Source: Lactarius indigo (Eukaryota > Basidiomycota > Agaricomycetes > Russulales > Russulaceae). Taken from it: 64,000 nucleotides of DNA. The DNA lies in assembly GCA_025766275.1 (NCBI GenBank), contig JAFKAC010000040.1, positions 496,001 to 560,000 of the forward strand, written 5' to 3'. A program made the position numbers and the translations under genes. Positions 1 to 10,407 of this stretch are shown here, piece after piece. Within the stretch, counting starts at the first letter, position 1. Each line of letters opens with the position of its first letter. Below the pieces are notes generated by a model that was not told the DNA's origin, did not search any database, and saw only the letters and a list, made by a program, of their open reading frames with translations.

Positions 1-2430
1 ACAACTCGGAAGCCGTCGTCTATGATCACGGTGACCAAACTGGAGCACGCCGACAGCACCGCCTCTTCTCGGTCTTCCCACCGCCAATCCGCGATCAATT
101 TCGGGATCCCTCTTGGACCGATGTCAACTGCAAGCACGTCCGCAAGCTCCTCAACCCGGAGTGGACGACTGGCAACCGCGAGACATTGTAAAAGTCGATA
201 TGCGTGTTCCCGGTTCGCATTGTCGATCTCCTTCAGGATACGCTTGTACGTCTCGTCCAGTGATTTCGGTAATTCATCCAGAATTCGACGCAGATTCGTC
301 GGGAAACAGTGCCGCAGCACCTCCAATTGGCAATAAACCCACCGGAACCTGTGTCAGACTATAAGACTGGGTCTACCGTGAGCATTCAAGGTTATCCTTA
401 CATGCCGTCTGCTTTCTCCGTCAGTTTCTCGATCACCATATCCTTTTCTTCATCTCGCCATCTCTTTGTCTTTCTGTCCGAGCGGATAAAATGCGTGATA
501 TAATTGTTAATGTCCTGAATTTGTCCGGTTTCGTTCTGGAGGGATACTTGTTGAGTTGCCAAGGGCTAGAGCGCGGTACGGATATCGAACTCGGGACGAC
601 TCGTGACACATAATCGCAGAGTAGGATGGCGGAGAGTAACAATATCATCTATCAGGTCCAGTAACCTTTCACGTGGCGACGGTAATCCAGAATCGTACGG
701 ACACTCGTCAAGAGCGTCCAAGACAAGATAGATTGGCGCAGGTCCTGTGGCAGTTAGCATATACTTGAGGCATTGTGAAAGTGAGTCGTTGGACGGTTGT
801 TCTGATCCTTGTTTGTGTGTGGAGTACAAGGAGAAGAGGGCGTCACAGAATATATCAGATTGATCGGAGAGTTGTACAAGAAGGGAGGTTAATAATGCGC
901 GGGAGTCCTGTTTCGCTTTGTCTTTGAAATCGAAGTAAAAATATGCCAAGAATGCCGATCCAGCATCGGCCAAGGATTTAATATAGCGGATGATCACAGT
1001 GCTTATTGATCACATAAGTTCGATTAGGACGCAACTCGGCGGGGGATAACGCACCTGAGAATACTCTTCCCCGAGCCAGCTATCGATCCACAAGTCGTTA
1101 GTGGAAAGTTAGAACTCAAATGGTGAAGGAAGTGTACGTTTTCCGTGAATCCATAACAAGGAGCCAGATGCTCTCCAATCTGCGAAGGTGTCCCCATCGG
1201 TGCACCATGCCGCGGTACCTTTGTGATGAGCATCGGAAGCAGTGTTGTAATTGACGGATGGGTCGGGGGGAGCGATCCACCTTCGAAGGTCCTTGCGTAA
1301 CTCATTCCCTGCGTGAGATAGGTCAAGGTGTCGTGATCGAATGAGGTTAGAAGATGACGGACGATTTAGGCGACCGACTTGGTTGAAGACTTGTTCAATG
1401 GCTACCCCATTTTCCTTGACATCTAACGGAGTCTGAGGATAGGTTCAATGGCCAGCTAATGCAGCTATACTCACCTTGGGTGACCGAACCTACTTTGTTG
1501 TCGACGCTCCGCACCCAGTCGTCGACACTCCGCACTCTGTCATCGATACCCTCTACTTTCAGATTGACGCTCTCTACCGTCTCACCGACGCCATCCACCT
1601 TGTCGTCAATCCCTCGAGCGATCGTCAGGGTTTCTAATGCTGCCATCCGAGCCTCCTCTTGCGTCAGTCGGTCCAGTCGCTGAAGCGCGTCTTCGACGTC
1701 ATTTCTTCCAATCAGCTTCTTCAGGTACTTCTCTGCGTGATATTCGATATCTGGAGATATATCGAAGGGGAAGGACATACTGGTGCGTCCCTGCCTGATC
1801 TCTTTCGTTACGATCCCAAGGATTGAGATCACCTCAACCATGATCTTTACGATAATGTCCGTCATCGCTGCGGTCGGCCGGATATGTATATATCTTTCAA
1901 GACGCATAAAAAAGTATTCCATGCGGCCAAACAGGTTCACAAGAGAATCTCGGCTAGCGCGGACGTCCTTGATGGCCTAATAGATAGAGATGTCGACAAG
2001 ACACACGCCGGGTCAAGGGAGATGCTCACTTGGAGGAGGACGCCAATCCCTGTGAAAATCGTCTTCGCGGGTGGAAACGCCTGCAGTTATGCACGTTAGA
2101 GGTAGGTCTCAGGTGGGTCAACGTCTCGCCACTTACCAGCCCAACGCCTTCACCGAGGGTCGCAGAGAAAGCGTACAGTACATTTACAGTGGGATCCAGC
2201 CACTTTGTGAACCTTTCATCTGCGCTTTGAGATCGATCGAACGCCTGTACTTGGGCTCGGAGAATGGCGAGAATGGCACTGGGAGAGTCGCAGGACTGCA
2301 GCTGGACGGCCAGGGGATGGGAGGCGATGTCATTCTTCGTCTGGTTCCTGTACACTTCCAAAGCAGCTCCAAAGATCGTTTCAAAGTTTGTAGAAGACGT
2401 GGCAGTCACGGTAGACGGAACTTGGGACAT
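1..2430 (-). pseudogene. NLR-like gene A: Goodbye-NACHT-(ankyrin), 3' part outside window, one nonsense codon
   Basis: Fungal STAND ATPase of the Goodbye-NACHT family, a cytoplasmic NLR-like receptor in family terms. Minus-strand exons, placed by GT/AG sites and unbroken phase: 2430-2137, 2080-2030, 1976-1475, 1422-1363, 1308-1138, 1079-1055, 1001-402, and 348 running off the left edge. Exons 1-3 give the Goodbye domain (MSQVPST start, HPLAVQLQSCDSP, then FPPAKTIFTGIGVLLQ) and a linker of six heptads. Joining exons 5 and 6 builds the P-loop GKPGSGKS; exon 7 carries Walker B (IYLVLDALDE) and CVTSRPE. Exon 8 begins the winged helix (RWVYCQLEVLRHCFP). The GAG seen in the paralogues at ALEPLATQQ is TAG here (568-566), so NACHT is cut short unless the base is an error. 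The ankyrin repeats lie beyond position 1. Confidence 0.85.
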
Positions 2431-2532
2431 AACGGTAGTTGAAGGAGCCTGGGTGAAAGGTGGTTAGGGGATAACAGGCGGATCGTGCTGGGAAGGGAGC
2501 GTAAAGGACGCCTCGTGGGCAACGGATAGCCG

Positions 2533-2548
2533 CCTTGATATTTCAGGG
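2533..2548 (-). promoter_or_regulatory. Conserved upstream dyad, gene A
   Basis: Variant CCTTGATATTTCAGGG, about 105 bp before the ATG of A. It sits in a roughly 45-bp block (with GACGCCTCGTG and GATAGCCGCC beside it) found upstream of all six NLR starts in the window. Binding-site role is inferred from conservation only. Confidence 0.45.
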
Positions 2549-3169
2549 ATCCTGTCATTAGACGCAAGATTAGACGCGCACAAACAGTAACATTCACTGC
2601 CACCAGCCCAAAGTATGCAATTGACTCGCACTGGCAGGAGAACGTCACACTTAGATTCGTTCATCGCTCTAGGTCAGGTGCGAGTACGACTCGGAGAATC
2701 GATTAGCAGTATCTTGGCGCGCGTTCAAGCTGGCGAAGACAGTCTGGATAGGTTCTCCCTTTTTCTAGTTGGGACAAATAATCCTTGCGAGATCATGAGC
2801 GACTCCTCGTGACGGAACCATGTGCACGGGTATCGGTTAACACGGAGACCTCGAAGGCCTGAAAGCCTATGACGCCTATACACCACGCGACTAACGACTC
2901 CCATGGTAAATGAGTAAAAGAATTCGTATTTGAGCTCCAGGGGTTAGTGAAATTCACGGGGAGTAATCGAGTAATACCGGTCGTTGGTGGTGCCTCTACC
3001 TATAGTGTAAACAAGGATATAATATCGTCGTCGCCAACGCGAACTATCCATACCCTCCTACGTTTTGGCCCCGACGAACAACGACCCCATCCAAGATTCC
3101 ATCCGTGCGACCGCCTCCTCGAGCGCCCGATCGTGCTCCAATGCACCGCACCGTCCCCAGCTCTAGCGG

Positions 3170-4008
3170 CTACCCCCGAGCTGCTCTGGCTCTCGTCCCA
3201 CTGACCCTGGCTAGCTGGTACTCCGCTCTGCGTGCGGCGAGCGTGGACATCAAGCGCCGGTTGCCGTCCCCCGAGAAGAGGAGCAGCGCTGTCGGGTACG
3301 CGTTTAGGTGCATCACGGCCGCGAACAGGCTATTGTCGTTGCCGTCTAGTAGCGGCAGCGGCGACGGAGTCTGCATGTTTTCCATCTTTGTCTCCGCTGC
3401 GCCAGTCAAGTTTTGGTTTTCTGCATTTCTGCGCCAGGAAGACCGTCCGTACGTGACTTGGGTATGATCCCTGTGGCGGTTTGCTTAAGCACTGATGATA
3501 TAGGACGGGACGATTGAGAGGTCACCCATACCCAACGGCATCTACTAACCTCATCAGTCTCACGAATGACAACCAAGCGCCTAGCTGCCTGTCGAGAACA
3601 TCCGTGTCGTTCGCGCAGGTGACGGTCGGAGCGGGGGCAGTTGCTGAAGTGACGTGCCAGGCATCGAGGTTGCCGCGGTCAACGATGGCCATGCGCGTGC
3701 ATGTGCCATTGCAATTGCGCCCAAGTTTTGGCTCATGATCTGCCCTCCACTCCTCAAACCCGCTGGAAAGTCGTCAATTTGGTCGCGGCGGGATGAATGA
3801 TTGAGGGACGAACCCTTCTTGATCTCGGATTGAGTAGATCTATCCACACACGTGCGCCCTTCGGCATTGTGCCCGCCAGGACCTCGGCACTGTATAGAGC
3901 CGCCTCGCCATATGTGCGTAACCATGCCAGTCCCGGCCTGACTGGTCGACCGTGTGAGTGGTGGAAGAGCTGCGTAGTGTCAATCCACAATATAGCGTGG
4001 GTGCGCAA
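3170..4008 (-). pseudogene. Unknown conserved reading frame, decayed (spacer 1 copy)
   Basis: Not recognised. The minus strand keeps a reading (AETKMENMQTPSPLPLLDG, then NDNSLFAAV and YPTALLLFS) that reappears in the same place in spacers 3 and 4. About 200-500 bp upstream is a second conserved piece containing NGTCT and TSATAPAPTVTCANDTDVL, which reappears in spacers 2-4. They could be two exons of one former gene between the NLR and H2A.Z. Frame breaks and missing signals make this copy unlikely to be expressed. It could also be conserved non-coding DNA that happens to stay open. Confidence 0.3.
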
Positions 4009-5504
4009 GATGCAGAGTATGTAGATTAGATTCGAGCGAACGGCCCAACAGGATCGTCGAAGGACCTATGAGCGTGCGAAGATGCATCTGCATATCGGCG
4101 AGCGTTGTTGTCACAGGGTCGGGTGATGCTATTATTCCGGAAAAATCTTGGTTAGGTGAGGGAAAGACAGTTCACTTGCAAACTTACCAGGTGAAATAGC
4201 TGATTATTAGGCTCGGAGCTTAACAAGTTGATCGTATACGGCCGCTCAAAGTCCAAGTCGGTAGCACAAACCCGAGTTAGTGCTTTGGTTCAGTTATCGT
4301 GCACTGAAAAAATAACAAAAATTAGTCATTTCATTGAATGGCGCGGGGCGAGAATGAGCACCATTTCGCAGTGAATTACATAGGCCATGTGGGACCCCTC
4401 TGCATCGGCCGCGACTTGGGAAGTCTCTTTCCATCTGGCTTTTTGAAACACGCCCGTAAGTTATGGTTAGTCATTCTCGACCATTTGCTCTATAGAGGTA
4501 CTGAGCGAAACCCTTGTTCTGTGTACGCTCCGCTGGGGTACAAGTGAATGACCGGAGAGAAGGACAAACCAGAGGCACGAACCAGAAATGCGCTCCTGTA
4601 TGCCCTCGTTTTTCCCTCGTCACTGACATGGGCCTGAATAATCGTATTGAAGGCGGAGTGTATGCGTGTTAGATCTCCCGGTACGTGAGTGGGAAGTGGA
4701 TGGGATAACGAGCGTGTGATGAACAGAACGCCGCCATAAAATGTGGAAGCCGTAGGGGTAGACGGAAGAGGGGAAGTGTGGGGGTCCAGATGGGGTAGGT
4801 GGTGGAGAGCGTGGGACGAGTGTGGGTAGATTGGGGTTCTCCGTGGCCCAGGGAAAGAGGCGGTAAAGAAAGGACGGTATCATGATACTGTATGGGATGA
4901 GAATGGCCGAGGACTCGGTGCTTGCCTTTTTCAGCTGCCGGCCGGCCCGTTGCGGACAACGGGAACTTGCTCACGTCAACAAGAAATCAACGTTCCGTTC
5001 CAGTTACAAACCAACTAGAACCAGACAACTAACCTTCGTCCAAACGCGTAGAAATACCCTCCTAGCCTTTGGACGAAGGTCTATGTTTTCCTCAGGTTGT
5101 TCCCGTGTCTTCCAACAGTGACCAACACTCATTCATGGTCTTCTGAGATCACGAGCTGTCTGTTTAACACGCCCGAAACCCATGTCAATCAATCGTTCCC
5201 ATAATTCGCATTGCCAGGCACTGTTCCCCACGGGATATTCGAGAAGATGTTGATGTTATTCCGTTTGTCCGTCCGTTGCCGCAACCAGTGCCGAACACTC
5301 CGTCTTTCCTTCTCATCCTCTCCCCTGCGTGTCGCCGTGTCCGCTGCACCGTTAATCCTACTCACCTGATACCGCGTCAAACTCACATCGTACCTTAGTT
5401 CATTTCCTCTCGTAAGGAAAGGCACCTGTGCCTCCCCTTAGTTCCGTCCTCATGCCTTGTCTGTAACCGCTGACTACAGTTCAGCATCAGTGACATTCCA
5501 AGCC

Positions 5505-6025
5505 ATGCTACCAAAAGCGGGAAAGGCGGTAAGTGGTCAAAGGCTTCCAGACACGCACCGCGAAAGCTGGTCTCCATTCATATCTGCGTCTTTGTCACCC
5601 TCACCTTGCTCTCATGCACTCTGCTCGGGTGTTGATCGCGTGGTCGTCGTACTTCTCGTTCCCCGTTGGTCGTATCCACATATACTTGAAATGGCGCACT
5701 CAGGACAATGTTCTTATCGGCTCGAAAGCTGCCGTGAAAATATTGGCCGTCCTAGAATACCTCACCGCCGAGGTCTTGGAACTAGCAGGTCCGTCGCGTC
5801 CTCTCCTCTCCTCTGTACTGTACTTACACATCTCGTGATCAAGGCAATGCCTCAAAAGATCTCCGTGTCAAGCGTATCACGCCGCGACATTTACAACTCG
5901 CTATTCGGGGAGACGAGGAGCTCGATACGCGAGCGACGGTCGCTTGTGGTGGCGTCCTGCCATTCATTCATAAGACCCTGACTGCCGGAAAGATTAAGAA
6001 ACCAGAAGGCGTGGCGCCGGCGTAA
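5505..6025 (+). pseudogene. Histone H2A.Z copy 1, decayed first exon
   Basis: Three-exon H2A variant gene copy. Exon 1 starts ATGCTACCAAAAGCGGG at 5505 but lacks about 28 nt present in copy 3 and has lost its donor. Exon 2 is 5659-5788 ([25 protein letters not shown]); the acceptor before it reads CG instead of AG. Exon 3 is 5844-6025 and fully open: [20 protein letters not shown], then [20 protein letters not shown] and [19 protein letters not shown] before TAA. H2A.Z rather than canonical H2A is shown by AAV...[13 protein letters not shown] and [12 protein letters not shown] in place of the ARDNKK-type segment. Convergent with NLR B, whose stop lies 840 bp downstream. Confidence 0.85.
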
Positions 6026-6862
6026 TGTACGCAACGGTGATTTTGTATGCCCTCGTGCTCAGAGTAGAACAACATCGGAACATTGGGTGTCGGGCGAATG
6101 GACGCCTTGAGGATAGATACCGTTTTAGCTCTATATTTCAAATTTGTGTTTTCTTGTATTTATCCTAGGCTCATAGGTCTGTCGCGTTCGCTCTTCTGCA
6201 TGGAACTAGTTCTTCAATTCCAATGTGAAGCGCCGGTTTCGCAATCGGTGACGGCGCTAAACAGCACTCGCAATGAGCGGATTAGGGTTTCCCCACAGGC
6301 TTGTCAACCCCTATCTTCGCTCTATTAGCATCCGGGTTCTGTATGTGTCCGAACACCCCACGCCTCGGGACTGGCAATCGGTTGGGTCACTATTATTGGA
6401 GTGCGAGCTTGTGCCGCAGTAAACACGTCGAGATTTCAAAAGGGCGAGTCACGCCTTGGGTCTTTAGTTTGACGAGCTCATTTCCTGTACTCAAGCCTGT
6501 ACTGCCGATATCAAGGGGACGTCTCATCCTCGTCAAATGATAATAGACATCAATCGAAATGCCTGGAGCCAATTTCCACGAATCACACCGGTCACTCCAG
6601 CCGAGCAAGTCCGATCGCTGTATGTTGCAAGGGTGTTCTCGTTTCCGATAACAAAGCAGTAGAGGCGCTATATCGCAAATAAAATGACGTAGGGACAATG
6701 ACATAGGTAGAACAGGAATTCGAAAGAGTCACACGTATTTTACACACGACTTCACCTCATAGATAACGTGGGTCGTTATAGAGAGTGTCAATATACCATA
6801 AACGAGCAGAGCAATCGTCACTTACATAGGTCGACAGATTAACTATCCTCCGTCTCGTGCTT
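6026..6862. other. Tail region between H2A.Z copy 1 and the 3' end of NLR B
   Basis: No gene seen. The sequence recurs in diverged form at 28373-29901, 38351-39146 and 56476-57365, including a stretch around CATAGGTCTGTCGCGTTCGC and the segment before the NLR stop (ATCGTCACTTACATAGG). Confidence 0.55.
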
Positions 6863-8021
6863 TTATTGCGCAGCGTGCCGGGAGAGCAATTGTACGATTT
6901 CCTGCCGTTTTGGGCCACGGGCTACCTCAGATGGGGTCTCTCCACTGAGGTTGCGCACCTGCGCATCCGCACCATGGTCTAACAAGAGCTGTACAACGTC
7001 TGGGCGTCCGTCACTCCAACTCCCCTCTGATGCTCGGTGTAATGGGGTCGATCCCTCGTTATCCTGGGGATTGACCTCCGCATTGCGCTCGAGTAGTATC
7101 CGACAAACCTCGAGACAACCGGATTCCGCTGCCTTATGCAGCGCAGTGTTTCCTTTGTTGGAGCGGACATCCGCATCCGCATTGTGGTCCAGCAAACACC
7201 GCACAACGTCGGAGTATCCATTTGACGATGCAATCATAAGTGAAGTATTTCCATTGAACATTCGGGTGTTGACCTCCGCATTATGCTCAAGTAGTAACCG
7301 AGCAACTTCGAGGTGCCCGTTGGCGGCTGCCAAGTACAGTGGGGTCCTGCGGTACTGGTCCTGGGAGTTCACGTACGCATCACAGTCGAGCAACCACTTT
7401 GCGGCGGCGAGGCGTCCGTAATCTGATGCAATGTGAAGTGGAGTCATATTGTCCATATCGAGGGCATTCACGTCTGCGCCGCGTTCTCCAAGGAGCTGGG
7501 CGACCTCGATGTGACCATTGGAGAGCGTCGCATGAAGTGGAGTCCCACGGTGGCCTCCCTGGACACTTAGGTGCTGTGGATGTTTGTCAATGAGGCGCTC
7601 TACGAGACCGTAGAATCCACAGAATGCGGCATAGTATAAGGGAGATGCTGAGGTCAGCGGCACATTACCCCATCGCTCGAGGTCGTCTACATCATGTATT
7701 CGTAGCCACGATCGAAAATACGATTTGTCGATGTCGAAGAGATGGTCCATTGCATCCTTCATGCGCATTTCCACATTCCCGACCTTGGCATGCCCAACCC
7801 AATATTCCGCAGCATATTGAACAAGAGGGACCTTCTTGACGCTGTCTTTGTCCTCGGTACGGTCATCCAGGGAGAGTAGGACGCCGAGACACGCCTGGGC
7901 AAGAATCGCGTGCGAAGGTTCCACGGGGATATGAAACCGAGACACATCTTCTGCGCAAGCCGTAAGGCGATCTGATGTCAGGAATTCCTTTACGGAAAAG
8001 TGCGAGAACTGGACAACTCGG
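6863..8021 (-). CDS. NLR-like gene B, ankyrin 3' part (gene split by copia element)
   Basis: Second part of exon 8 of gene B; the first part is 22131-21793 across the insertion. It opens with VVQFSHFSVKEFLTSDRL, the conserved segment after the winged helix, and continues into eight ankyrin repeats (for example RTPLYLAAANGHLEVARLLL) ending RHAAQ-TAA. Joining 21793 directly to 8021, with one copy of the CTCGG target duplication removed, continues the frame exactly. The whole spliced gene would be 3111 nt (1036 residues), with no other disabling change seen. The ankyrin part has no start of its own and is probably silent. Confidence 0.85.
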
Positions 8022-8276
8022 TGTTGAGGTCGAGTGATCACGCCATCTCGGTCCGCGGACACGTGACCGGTAGTTTATACGCGACTTGATATTCGTCCGT
8101 TCTAACCCTTAGTTCCTTCCACTCCACGAGGATCTAAGGGTAAGTTTTAGTGCGCTTACTTCCGTACCGCCCGCTCATTTACATGTAGTAGCTTACTCTG
8201 GTTCAGGTGATTATATACTTAGTTCCTTCCACTCCACGAGGATCTAAGGTAGCTTACTCTGGTTCAGGTTTTAAAA
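8022..8276 (+). repeat. Copia 5' LTR
   Basis: Starts TGTTGAGG and ends TTTTAAAA, so it lacks the usual CA terminus; the end is fixed by comparison with the 3' LTR. It contains two internal duplications: a ~32-bp unit around TTCCACTCCACGAGGATCTA (about 8108 and 8218) and a ~20-bp unit around GCTTACTCTGGTTCAGG. Confidence 0.93.
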
Positions 8277-8291
8277 GGTTATGGGCCCTGC
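8277..8291 (+). promoter_or_regulatory. Copia primer-binding site matching an internal tRNA-iMet segment
   Basis: GGTTATGGGCCCTGC directly abuts the LTR. Its complement, GCAGGGCCCATAACC, corresponds to the anticodon arm of initiator tRNA-Met (loop CCATAA). Drosophila copia is known to prime with a 5' half of tRNA-iMet cut in the anticodon loop; the same mode is inferred here. Confidence 0.75.
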
Positions 8292-8396
8292 TGCCCGTCT
8301 ATAACCTCGACGTCCTAGCCAGAAGAACAAGTTACTCTCTGTCTATACTCCCCGCTCATCTCCAGATTCTCCAATCACCAAACCATCGACTCCATC

Positions 8397-9804
8397 ATGC
8401 CTTCCGGTGGAACTGTACCTAACGCGGCGGCAGCGGGTGCTACCGTGCCTAACACGACAACAACTGGTGCAACCGCTACACCTGGGGCAACAACCACTGC
8501 GGCGGTAACTACCGCTACTACTCCTGCGGCGTCTTCTGGTACCACTACTAGCACCTCCTCGTCTGGCGCCTCCCCTGGTGATCAGGCCCGCAGCGTCTTC
8601 GTCAATGGTATCCTCCTCACTGAGCGCACACTCATGCCGGATTCCACATGGCCATCCGACCTCATCCTTGACAGGAGCAAATCCAACTGGGAAGACTGGA
8701 ATTTACGCCTCAGTTATGTCGTTGACAGGCAAGCATTTACGGAATGGCTGGATGGAAGCATTCCATGCCCCGATCCGGCCCTTCACACTAGGGGAGCGCA
8801 AATTTGGAAGATCAACGATCGGGCCTTGCGGGCGTTCATCTTGGAACGCATATCCAGGATCGACCTCGATTTCGTGCGCAGGCTTGGGACCGCGCATGAA
8901 GTCTATGAGAAGCTTCGCAGGCGCCACGAACAGATCGGCCTCCATGCCCAAATCCTCCTCATCAAAGAAGCCCTCAGCGTCCGCTTCGAGCCCAACGTAT
9001 CGCTCGTCATTACTGCGAACAAAATCAAACAGCTATGGGAACGCATCGTGAAAATGGGCAATTTCGACAACGACAAGCTCCTAACGGTGTTACTCTTACA
9101 CGCCCTCACCGACAATTTCCCCCAGCTTCAATCCCTCCTTAACGGGCTCCTGAATGAACCAATGTTCTCGTCCGACAAAGTCATGGAACGCATCGAAGAT
9201 GAGGACTCCTTGCAGGATCGACGCACTGAGGGCGGAGCGGGTAATGCTGCCTTCGCCGCTACCACACAAACGAGGACAAACACTCCGAAGCCGGTCTGCG
9301 CCAATTGCAAGCGCAACAACCACCAGACCGATTTTTGTATCCTCCCAGGCGGGAAAATGGCAGGCAAGACAGTCGACGAAGCGCGCAATGCGCAGCGCGC
9401 CGCTTTGGGCAAGCCTCCGCGAGGCAATCGCATGCAAAATTCATCAACGTCCACCGCCCAAGTCGCTCAAACAACCAACACACCGGTCACACCGTCCCCC
9501 AATGCACCCCCCTCGGCCCCGCTTGGGGGTCCCATCATTGTCAACAGGCAGGCATACATGCTTGTTCCGCAGCCACCGCCCTCCGTTCCCGAGAGCACCG
9601 GACTGACAGCAGTGACCGCGCCTGGCTTCAACTACAATATGAGTGAAGCCGACATGATGGAATATAGAGCGCTTCTGGCGAGCGAAGATAAGCCCCCGCT
9701 GGCCTCGCTTGATTGGGTGGCATACACGCGTGGTCCCAACGACCCGTCGATTACCTCTCCCTTCATCCTCGACACCGGCGCGACATGCCATATCTCCCCC
9801 GTCC
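8397..9804 (+). CDS. Copia gag-pol polyprotein, N-terminal part (Gag, zinc knuckle, start of protease)
   Basis: The ATG at 8397 follows the PBS by about 105 bp. A T/A/G-rich N-terminus (residues 1-60) leads into a UBN2-type copia Gag (about 80-290; KSNWEDWNLRL, IWKINDRALRAF). A CCHC knuckle follows at about 301-314 (CANCKRNNHQTDFC). The part ends in the protease active site (FILDTGATCHISPV), where the gypsy element is inserted at 9805. It reads on in frame from 17682. As it stands the frame stops a codon or two into the gypsy LTR, so only a truncated Gag could be made. Confidence 0.9.
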
Positions 9805-10373
9805 TGTAACGCCACTACAGGGGCGTTAGGTACGACCTGTACCAAGTCAGTCAGTCGTGCGGTAGTCGAAGCTCAAAGGCTCGACTTCAGTATGGATGAT
9901 GCACAAGAGTCACAAGGACGCGTGTCACTTGGACTGTAGAGGGGAGCTAAGACTCGAAGGCCTAGCGGAAGCGAGAATCGGGGGTCAAGGAGACTTTGCG
10001 TAGACGAGTGTAGTATTACACAAGAAGTCTAGTCTACCGTACAAGCTAGGTATGACTAGGATTAAATAGAGATCACACTGTATGGTTATTACAAACAGAT
10101 GGTGCCATCGCCAAACCGAGGAAGAAAGGAGGGGACATATAGGGAACAAGGCAGGGCTATATCGAGGATAATGGAGAATCACGCGGGGTTGCGCGTGAGA
10201 GGGAACAAGTCGGAAACTAGCACATGTCAAGCTTTTATCAGAAGAGAACGTTGATAAGCAAGGCGCGTGATGGAAACCGGGTAATCGTAACGTCCGCGTA
10301 GTCGTACAGGGCTCGTATAGTGTGGGAAGGGAATAATGGTAAGGAAAGAGACGAGTCCAAAGAAATCGTAACA
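9805..10373 (-). repeat. Gypsy 3' LTR (left copy)
   Basis: In element orientation it runs TGTTACGATTT...GGCGTTACA, with TG/CA ends. Open frames inside the LTR do not resemble any protein. Confidence 0.93.
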
Positions 10374-10385
10374 TTACCCCCCGTC
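10374..10385 (-). promoter_or_regulatory. Gypsy polypurine tract
   Basis: Minus strand GACGGGGGGTAA directly before the 3' LTR; expected plus-strand priming site of the element. Confidence 0.6.
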
Positions 10386-10407
10386 TTGATCTGAAGACGC
10401 CTCGACT

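Larger units (their letters stand above)
2431..5504. other. Spacer 1 between NLR A and H2A.Z copy 1
   Basis: No intact gene seen. It contains the upstream block of gene A, the decayed unknown minus-strand frame (3170-4008), a block at 4655-4735 that recurs in spacers 2-5 (minus-strand AAFCSSHAR reading), and about 300 bp upstream of the H2A.Z copy that also recurs. It looks like a diverged copy of the spacers at 24122-27137, 35006-37835 and 42730-46923. Confidence 0.6.

Noticed and set aside
1363..1422. Single exon spanning 1422-1138 in gene A
   Set aside because: Open in A, but out of frame in most paralogues; an intron with GTCCGT donor, CTAAC and CAG acceptor (1362-1309) restores frame in all copies.
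5457..5981. 174-codon plus-strand frame as a novel gene
   Set aside because: Reads H2A.Z exons 2 and 3 in the wrong frame and through introns; the correct reading is the H2A.Z relic.
8022..8062. Start of the gene B ankyrin frame within the copia LTR
   Set aside because: The first residues are translated LTR; the true frame comes from exon 8 on the far side of the element.
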